This document shows positions 1 to 10,745 of a stretch of DNA of 64,000 bases, piece by piece (the first letter of the stretch is position 1; every line of letters starts with the position of its first letter). Location of the stretch: assembly GCF_001870675.1 (NCBI RefSeq), contig NZ_MEHT01000009.1, forward strand, positions 248,001 through 312,000. Direction: 5' to 3'. The position numbers and the translations under genes are program-made. This DNA comes from Roseinatronobacter thiooxidans (lineage in GTDB: Bacteria; Pseudomonadota; Alphaproteobacteria; Rhodobacterales; Rhodobacteraceae). The notes under the pieces were generated by a model. It worked only from the letters and a program-made list of their open reading frames with translations, was not told where the DNA came from and did no database searches.

Positions 1-1206
1 ATGATAAGCGCACGCGACATATGGCACGGCATGGACACGGGACAGAAAGTCTCGGGTGTTGCGCATGTTGGTCTGATCATCTGGGTGATGATTTTCGATA
101 TTTTTCAAGCCCCTGATCGCAGCACCGCTATTCCTGTCACCGATGTGTCGCTGATTTCGACCGAGGAATTTGCAGCGCTCAGCGCACCGCGCCCGGAACC
201 TGAACCCGCGCCAGTGCCGACGCCAGCACCCGCCCCAGAACCCACCCCCCCTGTTGTCGAGGCCCCAGCGCCAGAGCCGGAGATTCGCGCGCCCGAACCC
301 GTCCAGCCTGCGCCGCAGCCCGAACCCCAACCCGCGCCAGAGCCCGCGCCGCAGCCTGAACCCGTGGCACCCTCTACCGGCGTTATCTTCTCGCCCACCC
401 CTGCGCCCGGTGTCAGCGAGCGTCCGCGCCCGCGCCCTGTGGACCGCGTGGCCCCGACACCGACCGACACACCGCCCGAGGGCGCGCAGCTTGATATTGC
501 CGCACAACCTGCCGCCCAGCCGGATGCAGAGGCAGAGACACAACTTCCCGAGGAAGAACAGGCCGAAACCGCGCCGCCAGAGGCGACGACCGAAATCGTG
601 ACGGAAGCCACCGAAACCGATGACGGGGCGACCGAGCGCGCGGCCATGGCCCCCACAATCAGTTCCCGCCCGCGCACCCGGCCAGAGCGGCCAACCCCGC
701 CACCGCCTGCGCAAACAGCCGAAGCCCCACCGGCCCCCACGCCGGCCCCAGCACCCGCGCCCACCCCGACACCAGAACCGGAACCCGCACCGCAACCGCA
801 ATCAGACCCCGCAGATGCCATTGCCGAAGCGCTGGCAGCTGCCCTGTCGCAACAGCAATCCACCACATCTGCATCCGCCAGCGGTGGGCTAAGTTCGTCA
901 GAGGCCGATGCCCTGCGCCTTGCGATCCAGCAATGCTGGAATATCGGTGTGCTCTCGACCGATGCGCAGCAAGTGACAGTGACAGTCGGCTTCTCGATGA
1001 CGCCGAGCGCGCGGCACGAACAAGGCTCTATCCGGATTGTGTCTGCATCAGGGGGCACCGAGACGGCCATACAACAGGCATTTGACGCCGCACGCCGCGC
1101 TATCATACGCTGCGAAGGGGACGGCTATGGATTGCCCGCTGACAAATACGACGCGTGGCGCGATATTGAAATTACGTTCAACCCCGAAGGGATGAGGCTC
1201 AGATGA
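1..1206 (+). CDS. tolA: TolA-like Tol-Pal energy transducer
   Basis: This is the inner-membrane protein that spans the periplasm and links the TolQR motor to TolB-Pal, keeping the outer membrane attached during division. A single membrane helix lies at about residues 20-36. Residues 55-300 form a long Pro/Ala/Glu low-complexity arm in place of the helical lysine-alanine arm of enteric TolA. Residues 300-401 form a compact TonB/TolA-like C-terminal domain with two cysteines. It overlaps tolB by four bases (ATGA). The first ATG is the first base of the window, so an upstream start cannot be excluded. An internal ATG at 31 (Met-Asp-Thr-Gly) directly before the membrane helix is an equally likely start. 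The identification rests mainly on architecture and on the tolB-pal-cpoB neighbourhood, because the arm is too low in complexity to compare. Confidence 0.88.
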   Translation: MISARDIWHGMDTGQKVSGVAHVGLIIWVMIFDIFQAPDRSTAIPVTDVSLISTEEFAALSAPRPEPEPAPVPTPAPAPEPTPPVVEAPAPEPEIRAPEPVQPAPQPEPQPAPEPAPQPEPVAPSTGVIFSPTPAPGVSERPRPRPVDRVAPTPTDTPPEGAQLDIAAQPAAQPDAEAETQLPEEEQAETAPPEATTEIVTEATETDDGATERAAMAPTISSRPRTRPERPTPPPPAQTAEAPPAPTPAPAPAPTPTPEPEPAPQPQSDPADAIAEALAAALSQQQSTTSASASGGLSSSEADALRLAIQQCWNIGVLSTDAQQVTVTVGFSMTPSARHEQGSIRIVSASGGTETAIQQAFDAARRAIIRCEGDGYGLPADKYDAWRDIEITFNPEGMRLR

Positions 1207-2528
1207 TCCGGCATTTTCACATTTTGCCTGCGCTGTTTTTGGTTTGGCTTGCGGCTTTTGCCGCAACCCTGCCCGCACAGGCCCAGCCCCTGCGCTTGCA
1301 GATCACCGAAGGCGTGATCGAACCCATGCCTTTTGCCATGCCTGCTTTCGTGCCGGAAAACAGTGCAGGCAGCCAGTATTCGGAAGCGCTGGCGCGCGTC
1401 GTTTCGGCCAACCTGACAAATACCGGCCTGTTTCGGGAAATACCCCGATCCGCCCATCTGGCGCGTATTTCCAGCTTTGATGCGGGGGTCAGCTTCTCGG
1501 ACTGGCGCGCGATCAACACACAAGCGCTGATTACGGGCGCCGTGTCGGTTTCGGGCAACCGCATGAATGTAAAATTCCGGCTGTTCGATGTGCTGTCGGG
1601 CCAGCAAATTGGCGAAGGACTGCAATTTGGGGGCAGCACCGACAACTGGCGGCGCATGGCGCATAAAGTCTCGGACGCGGTCTATAGCCGGATCACGGGC
1701 GAAGGCGGCTATTTTGACAGCCGTGTGGTGTTCATTTCCGAATCCGGCCCGCGCGGCAACCGCACCAAGCGCTTGGCGATCATGGATCAGGATGGCGAGA
1801 ATATCCAGTATCTGACCGATGGCCGCGCGCTGGTGCTTGGCCCCCGCCTGTCGGCTTCGGGGGACCGCGTGATCTATACGACCTATGAGACAGGCGCGCC
1901 GCGTATCGCGCTGATGAACACACAAACAGGCCAGCGCCAGCTGGTGGGCGACATTCCCGGCGCGATGACCTTCTCGCCGCGCTTCTCGCCTGATGGGCGC
2001 TCGCTGGTCTTCTCGGCGGCGCGTGGTGGGAATACCGACCTTTACCGCATGGATATTGGCTCTGGGCAGATCCAGCAACTGACCTCTTCCCCCTCGATCG
2101 CCACGGCACCCAGCTTCTCTCCCGATGGCCGGTTCATAACCTTTGAATCCGACCGTTCGGGCACCAGCCAGATTTATGTCATGCCCGCCACGGGCGGCGA
2201 GGCGCGGCGCATCAGTTTCGGGCAGGGGCGCTATTCCACACCTGTCTGGTCGCCAAGGGGTGATTTGATCGCATTCACCAAGTCCAATGCGGGGCGTTTC
2301 CATATTGGCGTGATGCGCACAGATGGCAGCGAAGAACGCCTGCTCACGGCCTCGTTTCTTGACGAAGGCCCGACATGGTCGCCAAATGGGCGGGTAGTAA
2401 AGTTCACGCGCGAAGCACAAGGCGGCGACCCGGCCCTGTTTTCAGTAGACATCTCGGGGCGCAACCTGCGCCGCGTACCAACACCCGGACCCGCCTCTGA
2501 CCCGGCTTGGGGTCCGCTTTTGCCGTAA
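1203..2528 (+). CDS. tolB: Tol-Pal system beta-propeller protein TolB
   Basis: TolB is a periplasmic protein that binds Pal and is released by TolA during outer-membrane constriction. The 441-residue product has the family's usual length. It starts with a signal peptide (hydrophobic core about residues 6-24, Ala-Gln-Ala cleavage region). An N-terminal domain (about 30-165) is followed by a six-bladed WD40-like propeller with recurring blade motifs such as FSPDGR and WSPRG. The start codon overlaps the tolA stop (ATGA), which implies translational coupling. pal follows after 47 bases. The family assignment is clear. Confidence 0.97.
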   Translation: MIRHFHILPALFLVWLAAFAATLPAQAQPLRLQITEGVIEPMPFAMPAFVPENSAGSQYSEALARVVSANLTNTGLFREIPRSAHLARISSFDAGVSFSDWRAINTQALITGAVSVSGNRMNVKFRLFDVLSGQQIGEGLQFGGSTDNWRRMAHKVSDAVYSRITGEGGYFDSRVVFISESGPRGNRTKRLAIMDQDGENIQYLTDGRALVLGPRLSASGDRVIYTTYETGAPRIALMNTQTGQRQLVGDIPGAMTFSPRFSPDGRSLVFSAARGGNTDLYRMDIGSGQIQQLTSSPSIATAPSFSPDGRFITFESDRSGTSQIYVMPATGGEARRISFGQGRYSTPVWSPRGDLIAFTKSNAGRFHIGVMRTDGSEERLLTASFLDEGPTWSPNGRVVKFTREAQGGDPALFSVDISGRNLRRVPTPGPASDPAWGPLLP

Positions 2529-2575
2529 CTTGTGATACAGACATCCAAACACAAACCTCCTGAGGGACACATTCC

Positions 2576-3118
2576 ATGACCTTGACGTCAAAACTTCTTC
2601 TTGTGCTGGCAACGATTGCGCTTGCAGCCTGTAACAACCCCCGCGCTGGCGGCACTTTCGGCGGCGGCGGTGCCGACGGTTTCGGTGGTGCTGGGGGTGG
2701 CTTCAATGATGGCGGCATCTCTACCGGCAATCTGGGCGACCCGAATGACCCCAATTCCATTGCGCATTTCCAGCAGCGCATTGGCGATCGGGTGTTTTTC
2801 ACAGTGGACAGTTCCAGCCTGAATGACGAGGCGCGCTCGACCCTGAATGGTCAGGCGCGTTGGCTGTCATCCAACCCGCAATTTGCAATCGTCATCGAAG
2901 GGCATGCCGACGAACGCGGCACGCGCGAATATAACGTCGCACTGGGCGAGCGACGCGCCAATGCGGTCATGCAATATCTGGTCAGCCAAGGGATCAGCGC
3001 CAACCGCCTGCGCACAGTCAGCTATGGCAAGGAACGCCCTGTTGAAGCCTGCGCCGCGCAACGTTGCTGGGATGTGAACCGCCGGTCTGTAACCGCCGTT
3101 TCCGGCGTGTCAAGCTAA
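2576..3118 (+). CDS. pal: Peptidoglycan-associated lipoprotein Pal
   Basis: Pal is an outer-membrane lipoprotein that grips peptidoglycan. It has a lipoprotein signal peptide ending in a LAAC lipobox (Cys at about residue 19). A glycine-rich linker (about 23-50) follows, then an OmpA-like peptidoglycan-binding domain (about 70-178). The binding loop carries the motif GHADERGTREYN, including the Asp and Arg residues that contact diaminopimelate in this family. A good ribosome site (gagg) precedes the ATG. It lies between tolB and cpoB, as is usual. Confidence 0.97.
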   Translation: MTLTSKLLLVLATIALAACNNPRAGGTFGGGGADGFGGAGGGFNDGGISTGNLGDPNDPNSIAHFQQRIGDRVFFTVDSSSLNDEARSTLNGQARWLSSNPQFAIVIEGHADERGTREYNVALGERRANAVMQYLVSQGISANRLRTVSYGKERPVEACAAQRCWDVNRRSVTAVSGVSS

Positions 3119-3122
3119 GCCG

Positions 3123-3914
3123 ATGCGCCTGATCCGCATCATAGCATTGAGCTGTTTTGTGTCGGGGCCAGCTTTGGCCCCGGCACAGGCCGAGTCGGTG
3201 GCCGATTTGCGCGCAGAACTGACAGCGCTGAGCAGTGTTGTCGCGGATCTGGCGCGCGAACTCTCTTCGGGCAGTGCCGCGTCACAGCCCGATTTCGACG
3301 GCGCGCTGATTGATCGGGTTGAACGCATCCGCGAAGAACTCGCACGCCTGACCGGCCGCACCGAAGAACTGGAATTCCGCATCCGGCGCACGATTGACGA
3401 GGCGTCCAACCGCTTGGGCGATCTGGAATTTCGCATGACGGAACTGGAAGGCGGCGATACATCCGCGCTGCCCCCCGCGCGCCCGCTTGACAGCGGGTCA
3501 GGGGTTGCAGATGGCGACACACCGCAATTCGCCGCCGGAGAGCAGACCGCCTTCGACTCGGCCCGCGCGCTGGCCGATGATGGCGATTATGACGCCGCCG
3601 CCGATGCCTTGCAGCAATTCCTTGAATTCTACCCCGGCAGCCCGATTGGTGCAGATGCCAGTATGCTATTGGGCGAAATGCACCGCGCACGCGGCGCTGA
3701 ACCCGATGCGGCGCGCGCCTATCTGAACCTGTATCTGGCCGACCCTGACGGGGCTGATGCGCCCCGCGCGCTGCTGGCCTTGGGCGAAAGCCTTGGGCGG
3801 CTGGACCAGCGCGAGGAAGCCTGCGTCATGTTTGACGAATTGCTGGACCGTTTCGCCACAACCCCGCAAGCCTATGAGGCGACAGAGGCGCGCGCGCGTC
3901 TTGCCTGCCCTTGA
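3123..3914 (+). CDS. cpoB: Tol-Pal system coordinator CpoB (YbgF)
   Basis: This is a periplasmic coiled-coil and TPR protein that in E. coli couples cell-wall synthesis to Tol-Pal constriction. A signal peptide (residues 1-20) precedes a coiled coil rich in Leu, Glu and Arg (about 22-105), a short Pro/Ser linker, and tetratricopeptide repeats (about 140-263). The TPR part contains typical A-L-x-x-Y-P-x-S features such as FYPGSPIGADAS. It starts four bases after the pal stop. Its stop overlaps the following tilS start. Confidence 0.93.
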   Translation: MRLIRIIALSCFVSGPALAPAQAESVADLRAELTALSSVVADLARELSSGSAASQPDFDGALIDRVERIREELARLTGRTEELEFRIRRTIDEASNRLGDLEFRMTELEGGDTSALPPARPLDSGSGVADGDTPQFAAGEQTAFDSARALADDGDYDAAADALQQFLEFYPGSPIGADASMLLGEMHRARGAEPDAARAYLNLYLADPDGADAPRALLALGESLGRLDQREEACVMFDELLDRFATTPQAYEATEARARLACP

Positions 3915-5164
3915 TCGCGCCTGACACGGATCTGACCGCGCGATTTGCGCTTGCTATGGAAGGTTTGGCACCCGACCGCCCTGCCCGCTTGGGGCTTGCC
4001 GTGTCGGGTGGGGGCGATTCCATGGCGCTGATGCATCTGGCACAGCACTGGGGCGGGGCTTCGCTGCATGTCGCCACTGTGAACCATAACCTGCGGCCAG
4101 AGGCCGCGCAGGAAGCCGCCTTTGTCGCGCAAACCGCGCGGGAACTGGGGCTGTCGCATGATACGCTGGTTTGGGATGGCTGGGACAAGCACGGCAATCT
4201 GCAAGACGCAGCAAGGCAAGCACGGCGCGCGCTGCTGGCAGACTGGGCCACGCGCCAAGGGGTGCAGGCCGTCTTGCTGGGCCACACGCAAGATGATCAG
4301 GCCGAAACTTTCCTGATGCGCCTTGCGCGCGGCTCTGGCGTGGATGGGCTGGCGGCAATGGCACCTGTGCGCGATGCCGCAGGCGTCAGATGGATGCGCC
4401 CGCTTCTTGAGATTACGCGCGCAGACTTGCGCGACTGGATGCGCGCCAATGAACTGGCTTGGGTCGATGACCCCGGCAATGAGGACAGCCAGTATGACCG
4501 CATCAAGGCACGGCAAGCCCTGGACCTGCTGGCCCCCCTTGGACTGACCCGCGCGCGCCTGTCACAGACGGCCGCGCATATGGCGCAAGCCCGCACAGTC
4601 CTGAACGAGGCGGCCGCAACCGCCGCGCGCGATATTTGCCGCTTCGAGCATGGGGATATTGTGTTTGACGCCAGCGCCCTTGACGCTTTGCCCGCGGACA
4701 CGCGCGACAGGCTGGTTGCACGCGCGCTGTGCGAAGTTGCCTCGAACAGCTACCGCCCGCGCCTGTCTGCCTTGCGCGCGGCGCAGGCGGCCCCATCCGC
4801 AACCCTGCATGGCTGCCGGATCACCCGCAACAGCCGCGAATTGCGCATTACCCGCGAAGCACATGCCGTGCGCGATCTGCGCGCGCCCTTGGACAGCCTG
4901 TGGGATGGCCGTTGGCGCATCTGCCCGCCCGCAGGTCTGGACAGGCCCAGCCGGTTTGACATCGCGCCCCTTGGCGAAGCGGGGCTGGCACTTTGCCCCG
5001 ACCGCGCAGGCTGGCGCCTGCCCCGCCTTTCACTTCTGGCCAGCCCCGCAATCTGGCATGGCGCGCGGCTGATTGCCGCGCCATTGGCAGGATTCGCGCC
5101 CGAATGGCAGGTTTGCGCCCGCGAACCGCAGGAGTCTTTGCCTCTCGCCCCGTATTCGCATTGA
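3911..5164 (+). CDS. tilS: tRNA(Ile)-lysidine synthase TilS
   Basis: TilS attaches lysine to C34 of tRNA-Ile(CAU) using ATP, changing its decoding from AUG to AUA. The N-type ATP-pyrophosphatase PP-loop SGGGDS lies near residue 32 and is followed by the family motif with N-H-N-L-R-P. The likely start is a TTG at 3911 that overlaps the cpoB stop. An in-frame ATG at 3956 (Met-Glu-Gly-Leu) is the alternative. The C-terminal part beyond about residue 230 is weakly conserved, as in other alphaproteobacterial TilS proteins. The position between cpoB and ftsH is typical of this family of bacteria. Confidence 0.94.
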   Translation: MIAPDTDLTARFALAMEGLAPDRPARLGLAVSGGGDSMALMHLAQHWGGASLHVATVNHNLRPEAAQEAAFVAQTARELGLSHDTLVWDGWDKHGNLQDAARQARRALLADWATRQGVQAVLLGHTQDDQAETFLMRLARGSGVDGLAAMAPVRDAAGVRWMRPLLEITRADLRDWMRANELAWVDDPGNEDSQYDRIKARQALDLLAPLGLTRARLSQTAAHMAQARTVLNEAAATAARDICRFEHGDIVFDASALDALPADTRDRLVARALCEVASNSYRPRLSALRAAQAAPSATLHGCRITRNSRELRITREAHAVRDLRAPLDSLWDGRWRICPPAGLDRPSRFDIAPLGEAGLALCPDRAGWRLPRLSLLASPAIWHGARLIAAPLAGFAPEWQVCAREPQESLPLAPYSH

Positions 5165-5244
5165 TCGCACGGGTATAATTGCTATGTATATGTGGAAGCA
5201 CTGGTGCACCCGCGCCATGGCATAGATGACAAGAGGAGACGCCC

Positions 5245-7164
5245 GTGGGTAACGCACGGAATTTTGCTTTCTGGATCGTGCTGTTTCTGCTGATGATCAT
5301 GCTCTTTAACATGTTCAGCACAGGCCAGAACACATCCTCGGCCCGAAGTGTCAACTACTCGGAATTTATTGACCGTGTAGACGCCAATGACGTAAGCCGC
5401 GTCACAATAGACGGTGAGCGCATCGTTTTTGTGGGCAGTGATGGCCAACAATATTCAACAGTCCGCCCCGATGATGCCGGACTGACCCAGCGCCTGCTGG
5501 ATGCCGGTATTCCGGTCGAAGCACGCCCGCAGCAGCAATCGGGCTTCTTGTCCACGCTGATGCTGTGGTTGCCTTTCCTGCTGCTGATCGGTGTGTGGAT
5601 CTATTTCATGAACCGCATGCAGGGTGGCGGCAAGGGCGGTGCCATGGGCTTTGGCAAATCCAAGGCCAAGCTGCTGACCGAGAAAAGCGGTCGCGTCACC
5701 TTTGACGATGTCGCAGGCATTGACGAGGCCAAGGACGAGCTGGAAGAGATCGTGGAATTTCTGCGCAACCCGCAAAAATTCTCGCGCCTTGGCGGCAAAA
5801 TCCCCAAAGGCGCGCTGCTGGTAGGCCCTCCGGGCACAGGTAAAACACTTCTGGCGCGTGCCATTGCGGGTGAAGCGGGTGTGCCCTTCTTCACCATCTC
5901 CGGTTCCGACTTTGTGGAAATGTTCGTGGGTGTCGGTGCAAGCCGCGTGCGCGACATGTTCGAGCAGGCCAAGAAAAACGCGCCCTGCATCGTCTTTATC
6001 GACGAGATTGACGCCGTGGGCCGGTCGCGTGGCGTGGGCTATGGCGGCGGCAATGACGAGCGCGAACAGACGCTGAACCAGTTGCTGGTCGAAATGGACG
6101 GGTTCGAAGCCAATGAGGGCATCATCATCGTTGCGGCCACAAACCGCCCCGATGTGCTGGACCCTGCCCTGCTGCGCCCCGGCCGCTTTGACCGTCAGGT
6201 TCAGGTGCCCAACCCCGACATCAAGGGACGCGAGCGTATTCTTGGGGTGCATGCCCGCAAGGTGCCGCTTGGCCCGAATGTGGACCTGCGCATCATTGCA
6301 CGCGGCACGCCCGGTTTCTCGGGCGCGGACCTTGCCAACTTGGTGAATGAAGCCGCCCTGATGGCCGCGCGGTCCAACCGCCGTTTCGTGGTGATGGATG
6401 ACTTCGAGAATGCCAAAGACAAGGTCATGATGGGCGCCGAGCGTCGGTCTATGGTCATGTCCGAGGATGAGAAGAAACTGACCGCCTACCATGAGGCAGG
6501 ACACGCTGTTGTAGGCCTTCATGTGCCGGAACATGACCCGATCCATAAGGCAACCATCATCCCGCGCGGTCGTGCGCTGGGTCTGGTCCTGTCCTTGCCA
6601 GAGCGGGACCAACTGTCGGTCAGCTATCGCAAATACAAATCCAAGATCGCCATGGCGATGGGTGGACGTGTGGCAGAAGAACTGGTGTTTGGCGAAGATG
6701 CCGTGACATCAGGGGCGGCAAGCGACATTCAGCAAGTGACCAAGATCGCCCGCGCGATGGTAACGCAATTCGGCTTTGACGAAGAATTGGGATATGTCGA
6801 CTACGCCAATGAACAGCAAAGCTATCTGGGCAATTATGGTGGTGGGTCGAATCATTCCAGTATCACCCAGAAGATGATTGACGACAAAGTGCGTCAGCTG
6901 GTCAATGAAGGCTATGAAACTGCCAAGAAAATCCTGACCGAGCGTCGGGAAGAGTTGGAAAATCTGGCGCAGGGCTTGTTGGAATATGAAACACTGACAG
7001 GGCCTGAAATTGCCCGCGTCATGCGCGGTGAAGCGCTTGATCGTGGCGATGATGACGGGGATACACCCACCAGCGGCACCCCATCTGTTGCGACAGTGCC
7101 GAAAACGCGGGGCCGCAAGCGCGGCGACGAAGATGGCGGGCTAGAGCCAGAACCAAGCGCCTGA
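5245..7164 (+). CDS. ftsH: ATP-dependent zinc metalloprotease FtsH
   Basis: FtsH is a membrane-anchored AAA+ protease that degrades misfolded membrane proteins and regulators such as LpxC or RpoH in characterised species. The product has two N-terminal membrane helices (about 7-26 and 105-123) around a small periplasmic domain. The AAA module carries Walker A GPPGTGKT and Walker B VFIDEID with the second region of homology. The zinc protease site is HEAGH. The start is a GTG at 5245 behind a strong aagaggag site. The tail beyond residue 600 is charged and variable. A strong terminator follows, shared with the convergent mfd gene. Confidence 0.98.
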   Translation: MGNARNFAFWIVLFLLMIMLFNMFSTGQNTSSARSVNYSEFIDRVDANDVSRVTIDGERIVFVGSDGQQYSTVRPDDAGLTQRLLDAGIPVEARPQQQSGFLSTLMLWLPFLLLIGVWIYFMNRMQGGGKGGAMGFGKSKAKLLTEKSGRVTFDDVAGIDEAKDELEEIVEFLRNPQKFSRLGGKIPKGALLVGPPGTGKTLLARAIAGEAGVPFFTISGSDFVEMFVGVGASRVRDMFEQAKKNAPCIVFIDEIDAVGRSRGVGYGGGNDEREQTLNQLLVEMDGFEANEGIIIVAATNRPDVLDPALLRPGRFDRQVQVPNPDIKGRERILGVHARKVPLGPNVDLRIIARGTPGFSGADLANLVNEAALMAARSNRRFVVMDDFENAKDKVMMGAERRSMVMSEDEKKLTAYHEAGHAVVGLHVPEHDPIHKATIIPRGRALGLVLSLPERDQLSVSYRKYKSKIAMAMGGRVAEELVFGEDAVTSGAASDIQQVTKIARAMVTQFGFDEELGYVDYANEQQSYLGNYGGGSNHSSITQKMIDDKVRQLVNEGYETAKKILTERREELENLAQGLLEYETLTGPEIARVMRGEALDRGDDDGDTPTSGTPSVATVPKTRGRKRGDEDGGLEPEPSA

Positions 7165-7186
7165 ACAGGCACATTGCACAAAAACC

Positions 7187-7215
7187 AAACGCCCCGGCAT
7201 CCAGCCGGGGCGTTT
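7187..7215. terminator. Bidirectional terminator between ftsH and mfd
   Basis: A perfect 12-bp stem (AAACGCCCCGGC and its complement) encloses a five-base ATCCA loop. The A and T ends supply a short U-tract in both directions, so it can end both ftsH and the convergent mfd transcript. Confidence 0.9.
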
Positions 7216-7249
7216 TGCGTTCCACTGCTGCGCAGTTGCGCAAAAGGGG

Positions 7250-10200
7250 CTATTTGCTGGCCTGCACCGCCAGATCGCGTGCAATTGTGAAAGCGCCGCG
7301 CACACGCTCTTTCTCTGTGCTCCAGTCACGGCGCACAACGATCTTGTTGTCGCGGATTTTCGCCAGCCCGTTCTGTTCCTGCACAAAGGCCACAAGCCCT
7401 GCGGGATTGGCGAATTTGTCATTGTGAAACTGGATCGTCGCGCCCTTTGGCCCTGCGTCAAACTTGGCAATGCCCGCGCGCTTGCATTCGGCCTTGATGC
7501 GCATCACCGCAAGCAGCGTATTCACTTCGCGCGGCAGTTTGCCGAAGCGGTCGATCAACTCGGCGGCAAACCCTTCCAGATCGACTTTGGTTGTCAGGCT
7601 TGAAAGGCGCCGATACAGGCCCAGACGGACATCCAGATCGGGCACATAATTTTCTGGAATCAGCACAGGCACGCCCAGATTGATCGTAGGCGCCCATTGC
7701 CCGTCAAGGTCCGAGACATCGGCAATCTCGCCCGAGCGGATTTTGGCAATCGTTTCCTCCAGCATCTGCTGGTACAGCTCATACCCCACTTCCTTGATAT
7801 GGCCCGATTGTTCCTCGCCCAGGATATTGCCTGCGCCGCGCAAGTCCATGTCATGGCTGGCAAGGTTGAAGCCAGCGCCCAGACTGTCGAGGCTGGCCAG
7901 AAGTTTCAGGCGGCGCCGCGCCTGCGGGGTCAGGGGCGTGCGGGGTTTGGTGGTCAGGAAGCAATAGGCCCGCGTCTTGGCACGGCCCACACGGCCCCTG
8001 ATCTGATAAAGCTGCGACAGCCCGAACATATCGGCGCGGTGCACGATCATCGTATTCGCGCGCGGAATATCAAGGCCGGATTCGACAATGGATGTGGCCA
8101 GCAGCACATCATATTTGCCATCGTAAAAGGCATTCATCCGCGTGTCCAATTCGCCCGCAGGCATCTGGCCATTTGCGATGACGAAGCTCAGTTCCGGCAC
8201 ATGGGTGCGCAGAAAATCCTCGACCTCGGGCAAATCCGAGATTCGTGGCACCACGAAGAACGACTGCCCCCCGCGATAATGTTCGCGCAACAACCCTTCG
8301 CGCAAGGTAAGTGCGTCAAATTCGCTGACATAGGTGCGGATCGCCAATCGGTCCACGGGCGGGGTCTGGATGATGGACAGATCGCGTACACCTGTCAGCG
8401 ACAGTTGCAGCGTGCGCGGGATTGGCGTGGCGGTCAGCGTCAGCACATGTATGTCGCTGCGCAATTCCTTCAGCCGTTCCTTGTGGTTCACACCGAAATG
8501 CTGTTCCTCATCAATGACCAGCAGGCCCAGATTGGCGAATTTCACGCCCTTGGCCAGCAGTGCATGTGTACCGATACAAATATCGACTGTGCCCTTGGCC
8601 AAGCCCTCGCGCGTGGCGGTTGCCTCTTTCGCGCTGACAAAGCGCGACAAGGGCCGCACATTGATCGGGAACCCCCGAAAACGGTCGGCAAAGGTCTTGT
8701 AATGCTGGCGCGCCAGCAATGTGGTGGGGGCAATCACCGCAACCTGCACGCCTGACATGGCCGCGATAAAGGCCGCGCGCATCGCCACCTCGGTTTTGCC
8801 AAACCCCACATCGCCCACAACAAGGCGGTCCATGGGCCGCCCGCTGTCGAAATCATCCAGCACATCTTCAATGGCGCGCAACTGGTCTTCGGTTTCGGCA
8901 TAGGGGAAGCGGGCCAGAAATTCCTCCCACATGCCATCGGGGGCGGTGAAATGGGGCGCTTTGCGCAACTGGCGCTCGGCGGCAATACGGATCAGCTTGT
9001 CCGCAATCTCGCGGATGCGTTGTTTCAGCTTTGCTTTCTTCGCCTGCCATGCACCGCCGCCCAAACGGTCCAGCAAGCCTTCCTCATGGCCATAGCGCGA
9101 GAGCAATTCGATATTCTCGACCGGCAAAAACAGCCTGTCGCCGCCGGCATATTCCAGCGCGATGCATTCATGCGGCGCGCCCATGGCGGTGATCGTTTCC
9201 AACCCCGTATAGCGGCCCACGCCGTGATCGACATGCACGATCAGATCACCGGGCGAGAGGGTCTGCGCCTCGGTCAGGAAATTCTCGGCCCGTTTGCGCC
9301 GTTTGGTGCGGCTCACCAGCCGGTCGCCCAGCACATCCTGTTCAGAGATGACAGTCAGGCCGGGTGCTTCAAACCCTGCATCCAGCGGCCAGATCGCAAG
9401 GTACAGCGCGCCCTGCCCGTCTTTCATGTCGCGCGCGGTGCCGATCATCTGCGCGCCGGGGGCGCCATGATCTTCCAGCAGCCCCGACAAGCGGTCGCGC
9501 GCACCCTCGGAATGGCTGGCAATGACCACTTGCGAGGTTTTGCGCCGCTCTGCCAGATGGCTGGCCAAGGCGTCAAACACATTGTCACCGGCCAGCCGTT
9601 CGGGGGCAAAACTGCGCCCTGCGCGCCCGCCCGCATCCAGCACCCCCGGCCCCGGCGCGGTTTTCATCGGGTTCAGCTGGATCACGCGGCGGCCTGCAAC
9701 AGCACCCTGCCAGCCGGTATCATCCAAGTATAACAGCCGCGGCGGGCAAGGTTTATAGACAGTATCCAACCGGCCCTTGGCGCTCATCGCCTCGCGCCGC
9801 GCGTCATATTGGTCTGCAATCCCTTCCCACCGCGCAGCGCGCGCCGCTTCCAACTGGTCATCCAGCATGACAGAGGCAGCGGGCAGGTAGTCAAACAGCG
9901 TCTCCATCCGGTCATGGAAGAACGGCAGCCAATGTTCCATCCCCTGATGTTTGCGCCCTGCGCTGACAGCCTCATAGAGCGGGTCATCGCTGCCGGCTGC
10001 GCCAAATTCGATGCGGTAATTCTGGCGAAAGCGTGTGATCGCGGCCTCGTCCAAGATGATCTCGGAGACGGGCGCAAACTCGACCGCCTGCAATTTCTCA
10101 AGGCTGCGCTGGGTGGCAGGGTCGAAGCGGCGCGCGGCGTCCAGCACATCGCCGAACAGATCCAGCCGCACAGGGCCAGTTTCGCCGGGCGGGTAGATAT

Positions 10201-10690
10201 CGAAAATGCCGCCGCGAATGGCGAAATCGCCCGGCTCTGTTACTGTGGAGGATTGCGAAAAGCCCATGCGCACCAACCAGTTGCGCAGCGATCCTTCATC
10301 AATCCGCCGCCCGACCGCGGCGCGAAACGAGGCGCGCGCCACCACATCGCGCGCAGGCACGCGCTGCTGTGCTGCTGAAAGGGTGGTCAGCAAGATGAAC
10401 GCCCCCGGCACCCCATGCGCCAGCGCCGCCAGCGTGGCCATCCGGTTCGAGGCAATCTCGGGGTTGGGCGAGACACGGTCATAGGCCAGACAATCCCAAG
10501 CAGGGAACCGTAAAACACTGATATCAGGCGCAAAAAAGGCAAGGGCCTGCGCCATTGCCTCGGCGCGTTTGTCATCGCGCGCAACATGGATCACGCACTG
10601 ATCGGCGCGCGCAACTTCGCGCGCCAGCAATCGCGCATCATAGCCCTCGGGCGCACCGCCCAAAATGACTTTTTCATGTGCCAGTGTCAT
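7250..10690 (-). CDS. mfd: Transcription-repair coupling factor Mfd
   Basis: Mfd is a DNA translocase that removes RNA polymerase stalled at lesions and recruits UvrA. At 1146 residues it is full length. The order is a UvrB-like N-terminal region (about 1-340), the RNA-polymerase-interaction domain (about 480-560) and the RecG-like helicase module. That module has GDVGFGKT (Walker A), a DEEQ box and the TATPIPRTLQ motif. A C-terminal TRCF domain ends the protein. No frameshift is present. The small membrane-protein gene lies 55 bases upstream on the same strand. Confidence 0.98.
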   Translation of the reverse strand: MTLAHEKVILGGAPEGYDARLLAREVARADQCVIHVARDDKRAEAMAQALAFFAPDISVLRFPAWDCLAYDRVSPNPEIASNRMATLAALAHGVPGAFILLTTLSAAQQRVPARDVVARASFRAAVGRRIDEGSLRNWLVRMGFSQSSTVTEPGDFAIRGGIFDIYPPGETGPVRLDLFGDVLDAARRFDPATQRSLEKLQAVEFAPVSEIILDEAAITRFRQNYRIEFGAAGSDDPLYEAVSAGRKHQGMEHWLPFFHDRMETLFDYLPAASVMLDDQLEAARAARWEGIADQYDARREAMSAKGRLDTVYKPCPPRLLYLDDTGWQGAVAGRRVIQLNPMKTAPGPGVLDAGGRAGRSFAPERLAGDNVFDALASHLAERRKTSQVVIASHSEGARDRLSGLLEDHGAPGAQMIGTARDMKDGQGALYLAIWPLDAGFEAPGLTVISEQDVLGDRLVSRTKRRKRAENFLTEAQTLSPGDLIVHVDHGVGRYTGLETITAMGAPHECIALEYAGGDRLFLPVENIELLSRYGHEEGLLDRLGGGAWQAKKAKLKQRIREIADKLIRIAAERQLRKAPHFTAPDGMWEEFLARFPYAETEDQLRAIEDVLDDFDSGRPMDRLVVGDVGFGKTEVAMRAAFIAAMSGVQVAVIAPTTLLARQHYKTFADRFRGFPINVRPLSRFVSAKEATATREGLAKGTVDICIGTHALLAKGVKFANLGLLVIDEEQHFGVNHKERLKELRSDIHVLTLTATPIPRTLQLSLTGVRDLSIIQTPPVDRLAIRTYVSEFDALTLREGLLREHYRGGQSFFVVPRISDLPEVEDFLRTHVPELSFVIANGQMPAGELDTRMNAFYDGKYDVLLATSIVESGLDIPRANTMIVHRADMFGLSQLYQIRGRVGRAKTRAYCFLTTKPRTPLTPQARRRLKLLASLDSLGAGFNLASHDMDLRGAGNILGEEQSGHIKEVGYELYQQMLEETIAKIRSGEIADVSDLDGQWAPTINLGVPVLIPENYVPDLDVRLGLYRRLSSLTTKVDLEGFAAELIDRFGKLPREVNTLLAVMRIKAECKRAGIAKFDAGPKGATIQFHNDKFANPAGLVAFVQEQNGLAKIRDNKIVVRRDWSTEKERVRGAFTIARDLAVQASK

Positions 10691-10745
10691 GCGTTACACG
10701 TCCTTTTTCACGGAAATTCTGGCAAGTTTGATCCTGATGCCGTGG

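Noticed and set aside
7697-8755. Long open frame antisense to mfd (352 codons), with others at 8951-9733 and 9809-10378
   Set aside because: The third-position GC bias of mfd removes stop codons from the opposite strand. No ribosome site, no family resemblance, and mfd itself is intact.
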